Notes: a model not told the origin generated them from the sequence alone. A stretch of 64,000 nucleotides of DNA from Amphritea atlantica (GCF_900111095.1 NZ_FOGB01000008.1:137275-201274), one strand, 5' to 3'; shown: positions 1-10,877, counted from the stretch's first letter. Numbers and translations: made by a program.

Positions 1-849
1 ACTTTGATTAATGGCCTGTTACTCGGGGCACTCTATGCGCTGTTTGGCATGGGGCTGAGCCTGAGTCTCGGGGTGATGCGGATGATCAATATTGCCCACG
101 GCGACTTTATTGTTCTGGGCGCTTATCTCTCAAGCGTGATTGTTATGAGCACTGATCTTGGACCGCTGGCCTCGTTACTGTTGCTGCTGCCGTTGATGTT
201 TGTGATTGGCTGGTTGTTGCAGGTTGTGCTGTTTAACCGCGTCGTCGGCAGGGATCCGCTCTCGCCGCTGCTGCTGACCTTTGGTCTGTCGATTGTGATT
301 CAGAACCTGTTACAGGAGGGGTTCAGTGCCGATACCCGCAGTCTGCCTGCCGGTGACCTGGCACTTCAGGGTGTCGAACTCGGTGGTATGAGTATCGGCG
401 TTCTGCCGCTGATCTCGGCGGCGATCAGTATCGCTGTGTTCTGGTTTATCAACCGTCTGATCCACCGTTCCCCGGTGGGGGCTGCCGTCAGGGCTGTGGC
501 TGATGATCAGGAAACCGCCCGCCTGGTAGGGGTGAATGACAAACGTCTGTTCGCCTATATGACCGGATTGATTCTGGTGACCGTGGGTATCGCCTCGGTA
601 CTTTACGGCATGCGCACTCCGTTCTCTCCGGCATCGGGTCCTGAGCGGCTGATCTTTTCCTTTGAAGCTGTGGTCCTGGGTGGGCTGGGTAATCTCTGGG
701 GAACCTTTATTGGTGGTCTGATTATCGGAGTATCTCAGCTGTTTGGAGCCCGGATTGATACTGGTCTTGGGCCGTTTTTTGGTCATCTGGTATTTCTGCT
801 GGCACTGATTGCCCGCCCACAGGGCCTGTTTAAAGGGGGGAAATCATGA
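1..849 (+). CDS. livH: Branched-chain amino acid/amide ABC transporter permease LivH (5' end cut by window)
   Basis: Inner-membrane permease of a LivFGHMJ-type ABC importer. The start of the visible protein matches the family closely: an NGLLLG-type opening, a GVMRMINIAHGDF segment, then repeated hydrophobic helices, with the conserved VRAVADDQETARLVGV loop near residues 160-175. The reading frame is open to base 1 and the family normally has about 10 more N-terminal residues, so the true start lies upstream of the window. The stop overlaps the livM start as ATGA, indicating translational coupling. The ATPase genes (livG, livF) and the binding protein are not downstream, so they are probably upstream. 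The substrate is unknown; the nitrilase two genes on suggests amides, nitriles or related N-compounds, which is inference. Confidence 0.9.
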   Translation, partial: TLINGLLLGALYALFGMGLSLSLGVMRMINIAHGDFIVLGAYLSSVIVMSTDLGPLASLLLLLPLMFVIGWLLQVVLFNRVVGRDPLSPLLLTFGLSIVIQNLLQEGFSADTRSLPAGDLALQGVELGGMSIGVLPLISAAISIAVFWFINRLIHRSPVGAAVRAVADDQETARLVGVNDKRLFAYMTGLILVTVGIASVLYGMRTPFSPASGPERLIFSFEAVVLGGLGNLWGTFIGGLIIGVSQLFGARIDTGLGPFFGHLVFLLALIARPQGLFKGGKS

Positions 850-1862
850 AATCTGAAAATCTGTCTGTGACTGCCGCTGCTGCAAACACTACTGGGGTCG
901 CTGTGAATAAAACCTACTGGATCAAAAGCATCATTTTGCTGGGATTGCTGGGCGTGCTGATTGCGTTGCCCTGGTTTACAGGCTATTCGACTCAGCGACT
1001 GATGGTTGAGCTATTTACTTTCTATGCCATCGCGCTGGCCTGGAATCTGCTGGCCGGATATGGCGGTATTGTTTCGGTGGGCCAGCATGTGTTTGTGGGT
1101 ATCGGAGCCTATGCGATGTTCTCGGTTTCAACGACCTTTTCCCTCAACCCCTGGCTGGCACTGCCTGCATCGATCATCGTCTCAATACTGTTTGCGCTGA
1201 TCTTTGCTGTACCGATGTTTCGCTTACGGGGCGCCTATTTTGCGGTAGGTACCTGGGTGCTGGCGGAGATGGCCCGTATTGCGGTGCTTAACAGCGACTG
1301 GCTGGGAGCCGGTGGTGGTATTCCTCTTACCACCATGACCGGTATCAGTCGCTGGTTACGCAATGCCGGGGTTTACTGGGCTGCACTGGCGGTCGGGGCT
1401 GGCTCACTGGCGGTTATCTGGTGGCTGATGCGCGGACGGCTTGGGCTGGCCCTGCTCAGTGTTCGTGACAGTGAAGCGGCGGCGTCTGCCAGTGGGGTTA
1501 ACGTACTGCGTACCAAAGTGATTCTCTGGGTGATTGCTGCGGCTATCACCGGCACGGCGGGTGCGGTGGCCTATATGAATACGTTGCAGGTATCCCCGGG
1601 TGCCACCTTCTCACTCAACTGGACCGCTGCGGCTATCTTTATCGCTGTACTGGGGGGGATCGGCACTCTGGAAGGGCCGCTGATTGGCGTAATTGTCTAC
1701 TTCCTGTTGCGCGAGTGTTTCAGCAGCTATGGCAGTTGGTATTTCATCATACTGGGGTGTATCGCCATTCTGACAATGGTGCTTGCACCGGGTGGTGCGT
1801 GGAGTCTTATAACCCGCCGGAAACAGATTGATCCGTTTGGGATACGCAGGATTTTATCCTGA
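846..1862 (+). CDS. livM: Branched-chain amino acid/amide ABC transporter permease LivM
   Basis: Second permease subunit, 338 residues, with an N-terminal soluble stretch of about 25 residues and then multiple membrane segments. The family signature region is visible: WNLLAGYGGIVSVGQHVFVGIGAYA around residues 65-90, and a cytoplasmic loop with LLSVRDSEAAASASGVNV near residue 210 (the EAA-like loop that contacts the ATPase). The ATG overlaps the livH stop. About 95 bp separates it from the outer-membrane protein gene. It probably forms a heterodimer with LivH; the substrate cannot be told from sequence. Confidence 0.9.
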   Translation: MKSENLSVTAAAANTTGVAVNKTYWIKSIILLGLLGVLIALPWFTGYSTQRLMVELFTFYAIALAWNLLAGYGGIVSVGQHVFVGIGAYAMFSVSTTFSLNPWLALPASIIVSILFALIFAVPMFRLRGAYFAVGTWVLAEMARIAVLNSDWLGAGGGIPLTTMTGISRWLRNAGVYWAALAVGAGSLAVIWWLMRGRLGLALLSVRDSEAAASASGVNVLRTKVILWVIAAAITGTAGAVAYMNTLQVSPGATFSLNWTAAAIFIAVLGGIGTLEGPLIGVIVYFLLRECFSSYGSWYFIILGCIAILTMVLAPGGAWSLITRRKQIDPFGIRRILS

Positions 1863-1957
1863 ATAAACCCGTTTTCTCTTAAACCTTTTACAACACAGCC
1901 TGGCTCCATGCATGAGCATGGAACGGGATAACTATGTCTTAAAATTGGAGACGCATA

Positions 1958-2860
1958 ATGAAAAAAATCAAATACTCCGCTCATGCAGTGATTGCTGCCA
2001 GCCTGTTATTGGGCGCTGTATCAACGGTTCAGGCGGCTGAAGGGGGCGGTTCCAACTATGCCTCTGGTGGTGATAACTTTTTGATGGGAGCGGTACCTCC
2101 GCCAGGCTTCTATACCCTGGTGTTTGGCAATATGTATCGTGCCGATAAGGTGCTGGATCACAATGGTAATACCGTTACCCCCGATGATTTCAAGCTGTCT
2201 GCGAATGTTGTTGCGCCCCGGTTTGTCTGGTCAACGCCTTATGAGGTCGGCAGCGGTACGCTGGTTATGCATGGTATTTTTCCACTGGTTGACCTGAAAG
2301 TTGAAGCGATGGGCAGCAGTGAGCGTAAAACCGGGCTGGGCGACATAGTCTTCGGACCGGGTATTGTGCATCACCATTCGCAAAACCTTCACAGTGTGCT
2401 GGGGGTTGATTTTGTTGCCCCCACCGGGGACTACGATAAGAATGACGGCGTCAATATTGGCCGCAACTACTGGTCGACCATCGCTCTGTATACCATGTCC
2501 TATATCGATCCTGAGGGACTTAACTGGGACTTCAAAGCCAACCTGATTTTCAACCAGGAAAACAGTGCCACCCATTACAAAACCGGTACAGAGTTTGATG
2601 TTGATTACTCTGTTGGTTATGGCCTGGGTAATGACTGGACGGTGGGGGTCAGTGGTTACCTGTATAAACAACTGAAAAATGATGAGCTGAATGGCGTCAC
2701 TCTGGCGGATTCAAAAGGCAGTGCTTTTTCAATCGGCCCATCAGTTAAGTATATGAATGATAAGAACTGGCTGTTCACTGCCAAGTTTGAAAAAGAGTTT
2801 GAGGTGGAGAACCGTCCATCCGGCTATGCATTCCGTTTAAAAACATCGATTCCATTCTGA
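1958..2860 (+). CDS. Outer-membrane transporter of the MetA-pathway/SphA family
   Basis: A 300-residue secreted protein with a clear signal peptide (K-K start, hydrophobic core, cleavage after VQA at about residue 23). It then has a mature region of alternating short beta segments ending in F, as expected for an outer-membrane barrel. The PPPGFY motif soon after the signal and the overall layout match the 'phenol degradation MetA-pathway' transporter family, often found beside catabolic genes for aromatic or hydrophobic compounds. A GGAG ribosome site lies about 10 bases before the ATG. It sits between livM and the nitrilase on the same strand, so it probably helps the nitrilase substrate across the outer membrane (inference). 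Confidence 0.8.
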   Translation: MKKIKYSAHAVIAASLLLGAVSTVQAAEGGGSNYASGGDNFLMGAVPPPGFYTLVFGNMYRADKVLDHNGNTVTPDDFKLSANVVAPRFVWSTPYEVGSGTLVMHGIFPLVDLKVEAMGSSERKTGLGDIVFGPGIVHHHSQNLHSVLGVDFVAPTGDYDKNDGVNIGRNYWSTIALYTMSYIDPEGLNWDFKANLIFNQENSATHYKTGTEFDVDYSVGYGLGNDWTVGVSGYLYKQLKNDELNGVTLADSKGSAFSIGPSVKYMNDKNWLFTAKFEKEFEVENRPSGYAFRLKTSIPF

Positions 2861-2900
2861 AGCTGATGAAACTGGGTCTTAATTAATTAGGAGTAGAGTG

Positions 2901-3920
2901 ATGGGTATCGAACATCCCAAATATAAAGTTGCTGCTGTGCAGGCGGCCCCCGCATTTCTGGACCTGGATGGTGCGGTTGATAAAACCATTCAATATATCG
3001 ATGAGGCCGCTGCCAATGGTGCCAAGCTGGTCGCATTTCCAGAGTTATGGATTCCGGGTTATCCCTGGTGGATCTGGCTGGGCGCGCCCGCCTGGGCGAT
3101 TCAGAAAGGTTTTGTGCAGCGTTATTTTGACAACGCGCTGACCTACGACAGCCCTCAGGCTGAGCGTATCCGTGACGCGGTTCGACGTAACAATATCATG
3201 GCGGTAATCGGGTTGGCAGAACGTTCCGGCGGGACGCTGTATATTGCTCAGTGGCTGATCGCACCTGACGGTGAAACGATTGCTCAGCGACGCAAAGTGC
3301 GTCCCACTCACGGAGAGCGGACTGTTTTTGGTGAAGGTGATGGCAGTGATCTGGCGGTGCATGAAACGGAGTTGGGCCGCATCGGAGCACTCAACTGTTG
3401 GGAGAATATTCTCTCCCTGAATAAATTCGCCATGTACTCACAGCATGAACAGGTACATGTGGCTTCCTGGCCCAGTTTTACCACCTATGAGCCGTTTGCC
3501 CATGCGCTGGGATATGAAGTGAATAATGCGGTGAGTAAGGTTTACGCGGTAGAAGGGTCCTGCTTTGTGGTTGCGCCGAGTGCGGTACTCTCTCAGGCGA
3601 TGGAGGATGAGCTGTGCGATACCCCGGATAAGCGTGAGCTGATCCATGTGGGGGGAGGGCATGCAGTGATCTACGGCCCGGATGGCAGCCCGCTGTGTGA
3701 CAAACTGCCGGAAGATCAGGAGGGTATTCTCTATGCGGATATTGATCTGGGGGTGATCGGTGTGGCGAAAAGTGCCATCGATCCGGGTGGTCACTATTCA
3801 CGCCCCGACGTAACCCGTCTGCTGCTGAACAAAAGACGGATGCGTCCGGTAGAGCATATGGCGATGCCATTGGACTCTGTAGATGAGGTGATGACAGAGG
3901 AGGGATCAACAGAGATCTGA
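2901..3920 (+). CDS. Nitrilase (aliphatic/arylacetonitrilase type)
   Basis: Carbon-nitrogen hydrolase that converts a nitrile to the carboxylic acid and ammonia. Counting from the ATG, the catalytic triad is visible as Glu48 (FPELWIPGYPWW), Lys132 (RRKVRPTHGERTVFGEGDGSD) and Cys166 (GALNCWENI). The C-terminal GHYSRPDV motif is also typical. At 339 residues the length is normal. A GTG lies 3 bases upstream in frame, but the ATG at 2901 is preferred because TAGGAG is 7 bases ahead of it. A tandem terminator follows. The neighbouring mandelate-type genes make an arylacetonitrilase acting on mandelonitrile-like compounds attractive, but the substrate is inferred. Confidence 0.9.
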   Translation: MGIEHPKYKVAAVQAAPAFLDLDGAVDKTIQYIDEAAANGAKLVAFPELWIPGYPWWIWLGAPAWAIQKGFVQRYFDNALTYDSPQAERIRDAVRRNNIMAVIGLAERSGGTLYIAQWLIAPDGETIAQRRKVRPTHGERTVFGEGDGSDLAVHETELGRIGALNCWENILSLNKFAMYSQHEQVHVASWPSFTTYEPFAHALGYEVNNAVSKVYAVEGSCFVVAPSAVLSQAMEDELCDTPDKRELIHVGGGHAVIYGPDGSPLCDKLPEDQEGILYADIDLGVIGVAKSAIDPGGHYSRPDVTRLLLNKRRMRPVEHMAMPLDSVDEVMTEEGSTEI

Positions 3921-3943
3921 TTCACGATGACTCCTGAGCTTAC

Positions 3944-3982
3944 CCGGCCGGTAATAGAGAATATTGTCCGGCCGGTCTTTTT
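3944..3982 (+). terminator. Intrinsic terminator 1 after nitrilase
   Basis: Perfect 8-bp stem CCGGCCGG (3944-3951) with CCGGCCGG (3968-3975), 16-base loop, then TCTTTTT. It lies 23 bases after the nitrilase stop. Confidence 0.8.
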
Positions 3983-3999
3983 AGATTTCCTTTTCTTTG

Positions 4000-4027
4000 G
4001 GTGCCTGAGCGATCAGGTGCCTTTTTT
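4000..4027 (+). terminator. Intrinsic terminator 2 after nitrilase
   Basis: A 9-bp stem with two G-T pairs (GGTGCCTGA, 4000-4008, with TCAGGTGCC, 4013-4021) and GCGA tetraloop, followed directly by six T. It is a second stop in tandem with the terminator at 3944, before the convergent minus-strand genes. Confidence 0.8.
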
Positions 4028-4378
4028 GTCTTAGTCGCTAGTGATGATCTTTTGGCTTAATCGCCGGGATTGATTGTCATACAGGCTAACAGAGAGATCA
4101 CTTTGAGATCGGACATCTGTATCATGGCATGAATGTCGAGAGTCTGAGAGGGAACAACCGCTATGCTTTACACTGTTGAGTGCACATTTTCCAATCCATC
4201 TGAATAAACCGTTAGGCAGACAACTTATCAGCCCTGCTTCGAAATGCAGGTGGTTTCCTTCGATGTTGAGATGTCATCTTCGTTTGAGGTGGCCCAGAAC
4301 GGTTCTAACCGAAATCTGGAGTCCACCGGTTTCGTGAAATGATTGCTGCAGTGCGTTTATTGCGCGCGCCTGGAAGTG
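4028..4378. other. Intergenic spacer, nothing recognised
   Basis: About 350 bases between the tandem terminators and the end of the convergent dehydrogenase gene. I see no open reading frame with a plausible start, no T-tailed hairpin for the minus-strand operon and no repeat. Confidence 0.5.
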
Positions 4379-5512
4379 TCAGAAGGGGGATTTGATATAA
4401 TCGGGGGTGAGGGCTGAGGTGGAGGGACAACCAACGTTTGCCAGGGTGCGGTCAATATCCGCTAAAATCATACTCAGGGAATGATCGACGCCCGCTTCTC
4501 CCCGTGCGGCCAGCCCGTAGAGGAGAGCTCGGCCCAGAAGTACTCCCTTAGCCCCCATGGCGATTGCTTTGACGATATCGGTGCCGCGGCGAAAGCCACT
4601 GTCGATCAGTATCGGTTTGTCGGTTGCCGCAACACTCTGTGCCAGAGTCTCTATAGGCGCCACGCAGGTGTCGAGTTGTCGCCCGCCATGATTGGATAAG
4701 ATGACGCCATCCGCACCTTCACTGATACAGCGTACAGCGTCGTCCGGGTGGATTATGCCTTTTACCAGCAGAGTGTGGGGCCATAGCTCACGCAGCCAGC
4801 GAAGTGCTTGCCAGTCAAAACTGGCATCCATCTGTCTTGATAACAGGGCTGCCTGCAACTCTGTGTCACTGGCATCAGCAGTCTTAAAGTTGGCGAGTTC
4901 AGGTACACCATGCTTGAGCAGGGCCATCGACCAGCGGGGGTGGAGACAGCCATCCAGTATAACTTTTGGCGTATATTTAACCGGTATACCAAAGTCATTT
5001 CTCAGATCCCGTTCACGGAAACCATTGACGGCCACATCAGTGGTGAGAATCAGAGTGGTATAGCCGCTGTTTAAAGCGCGTTCCACCAGCTGTTGCGCCA
5101 GCGTTCTGTGAAGCACATACAGCTGGAACCATTTTTCCCCGTTGCTGCAGCGAGCAACAGTTTCAATCGAGCTGTTGGATGCCGTCGACAGAATAAAGGG
5201 GATGTTAAACTTCGCCGCCGAACGTGCCAGCGCAAGATCACCCTTGGGCCAGAGAATACCGTTCAGCCCGGTGGGGGCAATCGCCAACGGCGCAGCAAAA
5301 TGCTTACCGAACAGCTCAGTTTCCAGTGTACGGCTACTGACATCCAGAAGTCGTTTGGGTGTCAAACGGATGCTGGAAAGTGCCACTTGGTTGTGGCTCA
5401 GGCTGTGTTCCTCATCGGCCCCGCCGTCTAAATAATCAAATACCATACGTGGCAGGCGTTTTTTGGCCAGCTCCCTATAGTCCTCGATCTTGATAGGAAC
5501 TGCGATACTCAT
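4379..5512 (-). CDS. mdlB: FMN-dependent alpha-hydroxy-acid dehydrogenase, (S)-mandelate dehydrogenase-like
   Basis: A 377-residue member of the lactate oxidase/glycolate oxidase/mandelate dehydrogenase family. It oxidises a 2-hydroxy acid to the 2-oxo acid using FMN. Visible motifs are FDYLDGGADEE near residue 25, the PTG FMN site at 80-82, WFQLYV at 128-133, Lys251 (LVKGI), and the catalytic SNHGGRQLD with His275 and Arg278. The C-terminal DSGFRRGTDIVKAIAMGA phosphate-binding region is intact. It is the last gene of a minus-strand set with benzoylformate decarboxylase and an aldehyde dehydrogenase, which strongly favours mandelate over lactate as substrate. Lactate or glycolate dehydrogenase remains possible from sequence alone. 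Confidence 0.8.
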   Translation of the reverse strand: MSIAVPIKIEDYRELAKKRLPRMVFDYLDGGADEEHSLSHNQVALSSIRLTPKRLLDVSSRTLETELFGKHFAAPLAIAPTGLNGILWPKGDLALARSAAKFNIPFILSTASNSSIETVARCSNGEKWFQLYVLHRTLAQQLVERALNSGYTTLILTTDVAVNGFRERDLRNDFGIPVKYTPKVILDGCLHPRWSMALLKHGVPELANFKTADASDTELQAALLSRQMDASFDWQALRWLRELWPHTLLVKGIIHPDDAVRCISEGADGVILSNHGGRQLDTCVAPIETLAQSVAATDKPILIDSGFRRGTDIVKAIAMGAKGVLLGRALLYGLAARGEAGVDHSLSMILADIDRTLANVGCPSTSALTPDYIKSPF

Positions 5513-5591
5513 AGTAATTCCTTAATTATGTCGCCATTCATCGCAGTGACGATAACGTCTACCGGGAATATGCTGTCAGAGCGGTTTAACG

Positions 5592-6566
5592 TCAGGCGGA
5601 TACCGCCAGATGCTGTTTCAGTTTGACCAACTGACACAGGGTTCTGTTGACCGGTGCGTCGATACCGGTTTCAGTGGCCACCATGACAATGGCACCATTG
5701 ATGGAGTCGATCTCAGTGGCCCGGCCATTCTCAATATCCTGCAACATTGATGGCTTATGATTGGGGTGCTCTCGCATCGCCATCTCAACATTGTCCCAGA
5801 TATGGGTTTCATCGAGAGTGATCCCCTTCGCTTCACCGGCGAGAACGGTCTCGTGCACCACACTGCGTGCCAGCTGAACGGAATCTTCAACCTCTGCAAT
5901 GCGTCCGGGTGTCGCTCCCGTCACGGCACAGATTGAGTTCAGGGCGGCGTTAAAGGCTACTTTCGACCAGATTACTGAGTGGATATCCGGGTCCAGTACT
6001 GAGGTTAGTCCAGCGCCATTGAACAGGACTGCCAGGTGATCAACCCATTCCGGGTGTTGCGTGTTGGCATCCATCATGCGTGAGCTGGATGGGCCGTGGG
6101 ACACCACATGACCGGGACTGTGAAGGTCGGCAGGCACCAGCGTTGTGCCGACTGCAATGCGGCTGAAATCGTGATGCTGGGCTATTTTGTCCGCATTTCC
6201 CAGACCGTTCTGCAGTGACAGGATTACGGAATCCGCTGTCAGCAGATGCTGAATCGATTGCATCGCGCCGTCGGTATGCATGGTTTTAGTAAACAGAATA
6301 ACCAGATCGGCGGGTTGGTTAACATCGGCGGCCAGTGCTGCGGTGGCGGGTAGCTCACTGCGTCCATCATCGGTCTCCAGAATCAGTCCCTGAGCGTTGA
6401 TTGTTGCTATCTGTTCAGGGTTTACATCAATAAAGGTGACCCGATGGCCCGCTTTAAGCAGTAGCCCGCCAAAATAACAGCCCATTGCGCCAGCGCCCAC
6501 CACTGCGATATGGGGTTGTTCAGCTAGTCCGGCTGTAGAGGTGTTATGAGGTTGGTTATCAGACAT
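5592..6566 (-). CDS. Ketopantoate reductase (PanE/ApbA) family oxidoreductase
   Basis: A 324-residue NAD(P)H-dependent 2-oxoacid reductase family member. It has a Rossmann GAGAMGCYFGGLL motif (about residues 24-36), FTKTMHTD, and the C-terminal domain Lys/Asn/Glu pattern (SKVAFNAALNSICAVTG near residue 210; GRATEIDSINGAIV near 290). The N-terminal extension of about 18 residues is polar. It lies between the aldehyde dehydrogenase and the mandelate-dehydrogenase-like gene, so it may act on an aromatic 2-oxo acid rather than in pantothenate synthesis. That role is inference; family assignment is firm. Confidence 0.75.
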   Translation of the reverse strand: MSDNQPHNTSTAGLAEQPHIAVVGAGAMGCYFGGLLLKAGHRVTFIDVNPEQIATINAQGLILETDDGRSELPATAALAADVNQPADLVILFTKTMHTDGAMQSIQHLLTADSVILSLQNGLGNADKIAQHHDFSRIAVGTTLVPADLHSPGHVVSHGPSSSRMMDANTQHPEWVDHLAVLFNGAGLTSVLDPDIHSVIWSKVAFNAALNSICAVTGATPGRIAEVEDSVQLARSVVHETVLAGEAKGITLDETHIWDNVEMAMREHPNHKPSMLQDIENGRATEIDSINGAIVMVATETGIDAPVNRTLCQLVKLKQHLAVSA

Positions 6567-6631
6567 GATCGTGTTCCGGTAAAGTTAACATTAGCTTGTG
6601 CACGCTGTGACGCTGATTGCAGGATCCAATA

Positions 6632-6661
6632 TATCACTGGAGCAGGCTTGCTCCAGTGATA
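6632..6661. repeat. 13-bp perfect palindromic hairpin between two operon genes
   Basis: TATCACTGGAGCA (6632-6644) and its exact reverse complement (6649-6661) around a GGCT loop, without a T tail. It may be a REP-like or mRNA-processing hairpin. Its core GCAGGCTTGCT also occurs in the hairpin at 16472-16498. Confidence 0.7.
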
Positions 6662-6685
6662 ACCCTTTAACCAGGCACCCGATGA

Positions 6686-8137
6686 TCAGATGGGATAGTG
6701 TCTTGGACCAAGCTGGAGAGTCATCCAGCGCAGATCAGTAAACTCTTCAATCCCCGCTTTCCCCCCAAAACGTCCATAGCCACTGGATTTTACTCCGCCG
6801 AATGGCATCTGGGGTTCGTCATGGACGGTAGGCGCATTGATATGGCAGATACCGGATTCAATACGTTTGGCAACCGCCATCGCCCGGGCTATATCCTTAC
6901 TGAATACTGCTGCTGACAGACCATATTCACTGTCGTTCGCCAGACGGATCGCTTCATCCTCATCTTTGACTCGAATCATCGCTACCATCGGGCCGAAAGA
7001 CTCTTCGCTGTAAAGGCGCATATCTGAAGTGACGTTATCGATCAGGGTTGCCTGCATGATGACACCTTCAGCCTTGCCACCCGATAACTGGCTGGCGCCC
7101 TTACTGAGGGCATCTTCAAGCAGATCGTTGAGTTTGAGACCGGCCTGAGTGCTGATCAGGGTGCCGAGTTGATTGTGACTGTCCTGCGGATCACCGGCGA
7201 CCAGTGATTTCGCTTTGGCAGCCAGTTTGCTGGCGAACTCATCCGCCACTGAATCAACCACGATAAGCCGTTCGGTGGACATACAGATCTGGCCCTGGTT
7301 GAAAAAGGCCCCAAACGCCGCAGCTTCAACCGCCGCATCCAGGTCGGCATCTTCCAGCACAATAAAGGGGGCTTTGCCGCCCAGTTCCAGCAGCGCTGGT
7401 TTCAGATAACGCGCGGCTGTTTCGGCGATGATTTTGCCGATTCCGGTAGAGCCGGTGAAGTTGATACGGCGCACGCCTTCATGCTCAATCAGGGCTGTTA
7501 CTACTTCACCCGCCTGTTCCGGGGCGTTAGTGATGACATTGACGATACCGTCACCGAGACCGGCTTCGTTAAGTACCTGACCGATCAGCTGATGGGTGGC
7601 CGGACACTGTTCTGAAGCTTTCAGTACCACGGTGTTACCGCAGGCGATCGGTGTCGCGATAGCCCGTGTACCCAGAATAATCGGGGCGTTCCAGGGGGCG
7701 ATACCCAGTACTACTCCGCAAGGGACACGGACACCCATCGCCATATTGTCAGGCACGTTTGAAGGGATGATCTCGCCGCCCACCTGAGTGGTCAGTGACG
7801 CCGCTTCCCGCAGCACCCCCGCCGCGATCATGACATTGAATCCGGCCCAGGCAGGGGTTGCACCTGTTTCCTCCATCATCCGGCTAATAAACTCATCCTG
7901 ATAGGACTCCATAATATCAGCCGCTTTGAGTAGTTTCGCCCGGCGTTCGCCAACACCTGACTGGGACCAGGTTTTAAAAGCGGCAGCCGCCGCGGTTGCT
8001 GCCGCTCTGGCATCATCGGCTGTCGCTGCAGCGGCTACGGTAACCACCTCAGTGCTGAGGGGATTGCAGCGCTGGAAGGTTGCATTCTCAGTGGCTGGCT
8101 GATCTTTACCGGCGATTAACAAAGAGATGTTGTTCAT
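6686..8137 (-). CDS. Aldehyde dehydrogenase, benzaldehyde/vanillin dehydrogenase-like
   Basis: NAD(P)-dependent aldehyde dehydrogenase of about 483 residues. From the chosen start, the catalytic Glu251 (LELGGKAPF) and Cys285 (NQGQICMSTERL) are present, as are the coenzyme-binding PWNAPIILG and FTGSTGIGK motifs. The reading frame is open a further 11 codons upstream to 8170, but that would overlap the preceding gene. The ATG at 8137 has AAAAGGG a good distance ahead and lies 20 bases after the TRAP gene stop, so it is preferred. Length and motifs resemble vanillin/salicylaldehyde dehydrogenases more than the shorter P. putida MdlD. In this operon it would oxidise the aldehyde made by MdlC. Confidence 0.85.
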   Translation of the reverse strand: MNNISLLIAGKDQPATENATFQRCNPLSTEVVTVAAAATADDARAAATAAAAAFKTWSQSGVGERRAKLLKAADIMESYQDEFISRMMEETGATPAWAGFNVMIAAGVLREAASLTTQVGGEIIPSNVPDNMAMGVRVPCGVVLGIAPWNAPIILGTRAIATPIACGNTVVLKASEQCPATHQLIGQVLNEAGLGDGIVNVITNAPEQAGEVVTALIEHEGVRRINFTGSTGIGKIIAETAARYLKPALLELGGKAPFIVLEDADLDAAVEAAAFGAFFNQGQICMSTERLIVVDSVADEFASKLAAKAKSLVAGDPQDSHNQLGTLISTQAGLKLNDLLEDALSKGASQLSGGKAEGVIMQATLIDNVTSDMRLYSEESFGPMVAMIRVKDEDEAIRLANDSEYGLSAAVFSKDIARAMAVAKRIESGICHINAPTVHDEPQMPFGGVKSSGYGRFGGKAGIEEFTDLRWMTLQLGPRHYPI

Positions 8138-8157
8138 CTGATTACCCTTTTCTTGTT

Positions 8158-9177
8158 TTATGCTTCGCACTTGCTACGCAGTTCGGTGGCTTTTTTGTAC
8201 ACTTCACGGGCGGTGGTGGCGCCACGCTCTTCAATATTCCTGAGATATTTTTCAGTACCATTTTTAAGCGGCATACCCCATTCAGGATCGTTCAGCGGAT
8301 CGTTAACAACATGGATGGTATCCCCCTGAGCTTTAGCCTCGGCCAGACCTTCCTGATCCAGACGGTTAAATACTTTGGCCGCCTTCATTGCCCACTTCAT
8401 ACCACTGTTATCATCAATAACCTTTTTCAGCTCAGGTGAGAGGTTTTCGTAGGTACGCTTATTCATTGTAGCGACAAAGGTGCTGCTACCATACGGGATC
8501 TGAACATGATGGTTGGTCAGCTCATTAATGCGGAAGATCTTCATCGCTTCAAATGGAAAGCTCAGGCCGTCAACCACACCGCGTTCCAGCGCTTCGTAAA
8601 TACCTGGTGCCGGAATACCAACGGGCGCTGCCCCCATCTCCGCCAGCATCGAGCCGGCAACTTCATTGGGACGACGCATTCTCAGTCCGGCAAGATCAGC
8701 CGGTACCTTAACCTCTTTCTCCCGGGTGTGCAGATAAGCAGGGCCGGTGGAAAACATAAACAGCACGTGGGAGTCATCGTATTCCTGAGCCACGTCGCCT
8801 GAGTCATACAGGCTTTGCAGAATACAGGACCCCTGGGACGCTGATGCCGTAATGCCGGGTAGCTCAACGATCTCTGTCAGTGGGAACCGACCTGCAGAAT
8901 AACCCTGAACCACACCGGTGATATCTGCCAGACCTGTTACTGCACCATCGTATGACTTAGCGGCTTTTACCAGTGTTTGCGATGGATACATATCAATCTT
9001 TATCTGACCATTTGAAGCCTCTTCAACGGTTTTGGCCCAGACTTCAAACACCTCAGTGTTGACTGCTGAGGTTGCTGGCCAGAAGTGAGCAAAACGCAGA
9101 GTCTCTGTTGCAGAACTGGCGCCAGTTGCGAATGCCAGTGATGCCGCTAATGCTATTTTGGGGAATAGTTTTGTCAT
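8158..9177 (-). CDS. TRAP transporter solute-binding protein (DctP family), orphan
   Basis: Periplasmic binding protein of a TRAP transporter, about 339 residues, with a signal peptide ending near SSA|TETLRF. The typical DctP core is present, including LRMRRPNEVA (the ligand-carboxylate arginine region) and VVDGLSFPFEAMKI. The in-frame ATG two codons upstream (9183) is too close to AAGGAAC; the ATG at 9177 has the right spacing. No dctQ or dctM is adjacent. It lies between mdlC and the aldehyde dehydrogenase on one strand, so a mandelate-, benzoylformate- or vanillylmandelate-type ligand is likely (inference). It is visibly related to the binding protein at 11946-12998. Confidence 0.85.
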   Translation of the reverse strand: MTKLFPKIALAASLAFATGASSATETLRFAHFWPATSAVNTEVFEVWAKTVEEASNGQIKIDMYPSQTLVKAAKSYDGAVTGLADITGVVQGYSAGRFPLTEIVELPGITASASQGSCILQSLYDSGDVAQEYDDSHVLFMFSTGPAYLHTREKEVKVPADLAGLRMRRPNEVAGSMLAEMGAAPVGIPAPGIYEALERGVVDGLSFPFEAMKIFRINELTNHHVQIPYGSSTFVATMNKRTYENLSPELKKVIDDNSGMKWAMKAAKVFNRLDQEGLAEAKAQGDTIHVVNDPLNDPEWGMPLKNGTEKYLRNIEERGATTAREVYKKATELRSKCEA

Positions 9178-9221
9178 TATCATGTTCCTTTCTTCGTCAT
9201 TATTTTTGTTTTGTCTGTTGC

Positions 9222-10829
<1,608 letters not shown>

Positions 10830-10877
10830 TTAACACTTGCCCCTACCATATAAAGACTGCTTTAATTTATCCAATTG

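Noticed and set aside
310-786. Long minus-strand open frames opposite livH, the nitrilase, the glutamate dehydrogenase and other large genes
   Set aside because: These are antisense shadows of genes with strong family matches; composition follows the sense strand.
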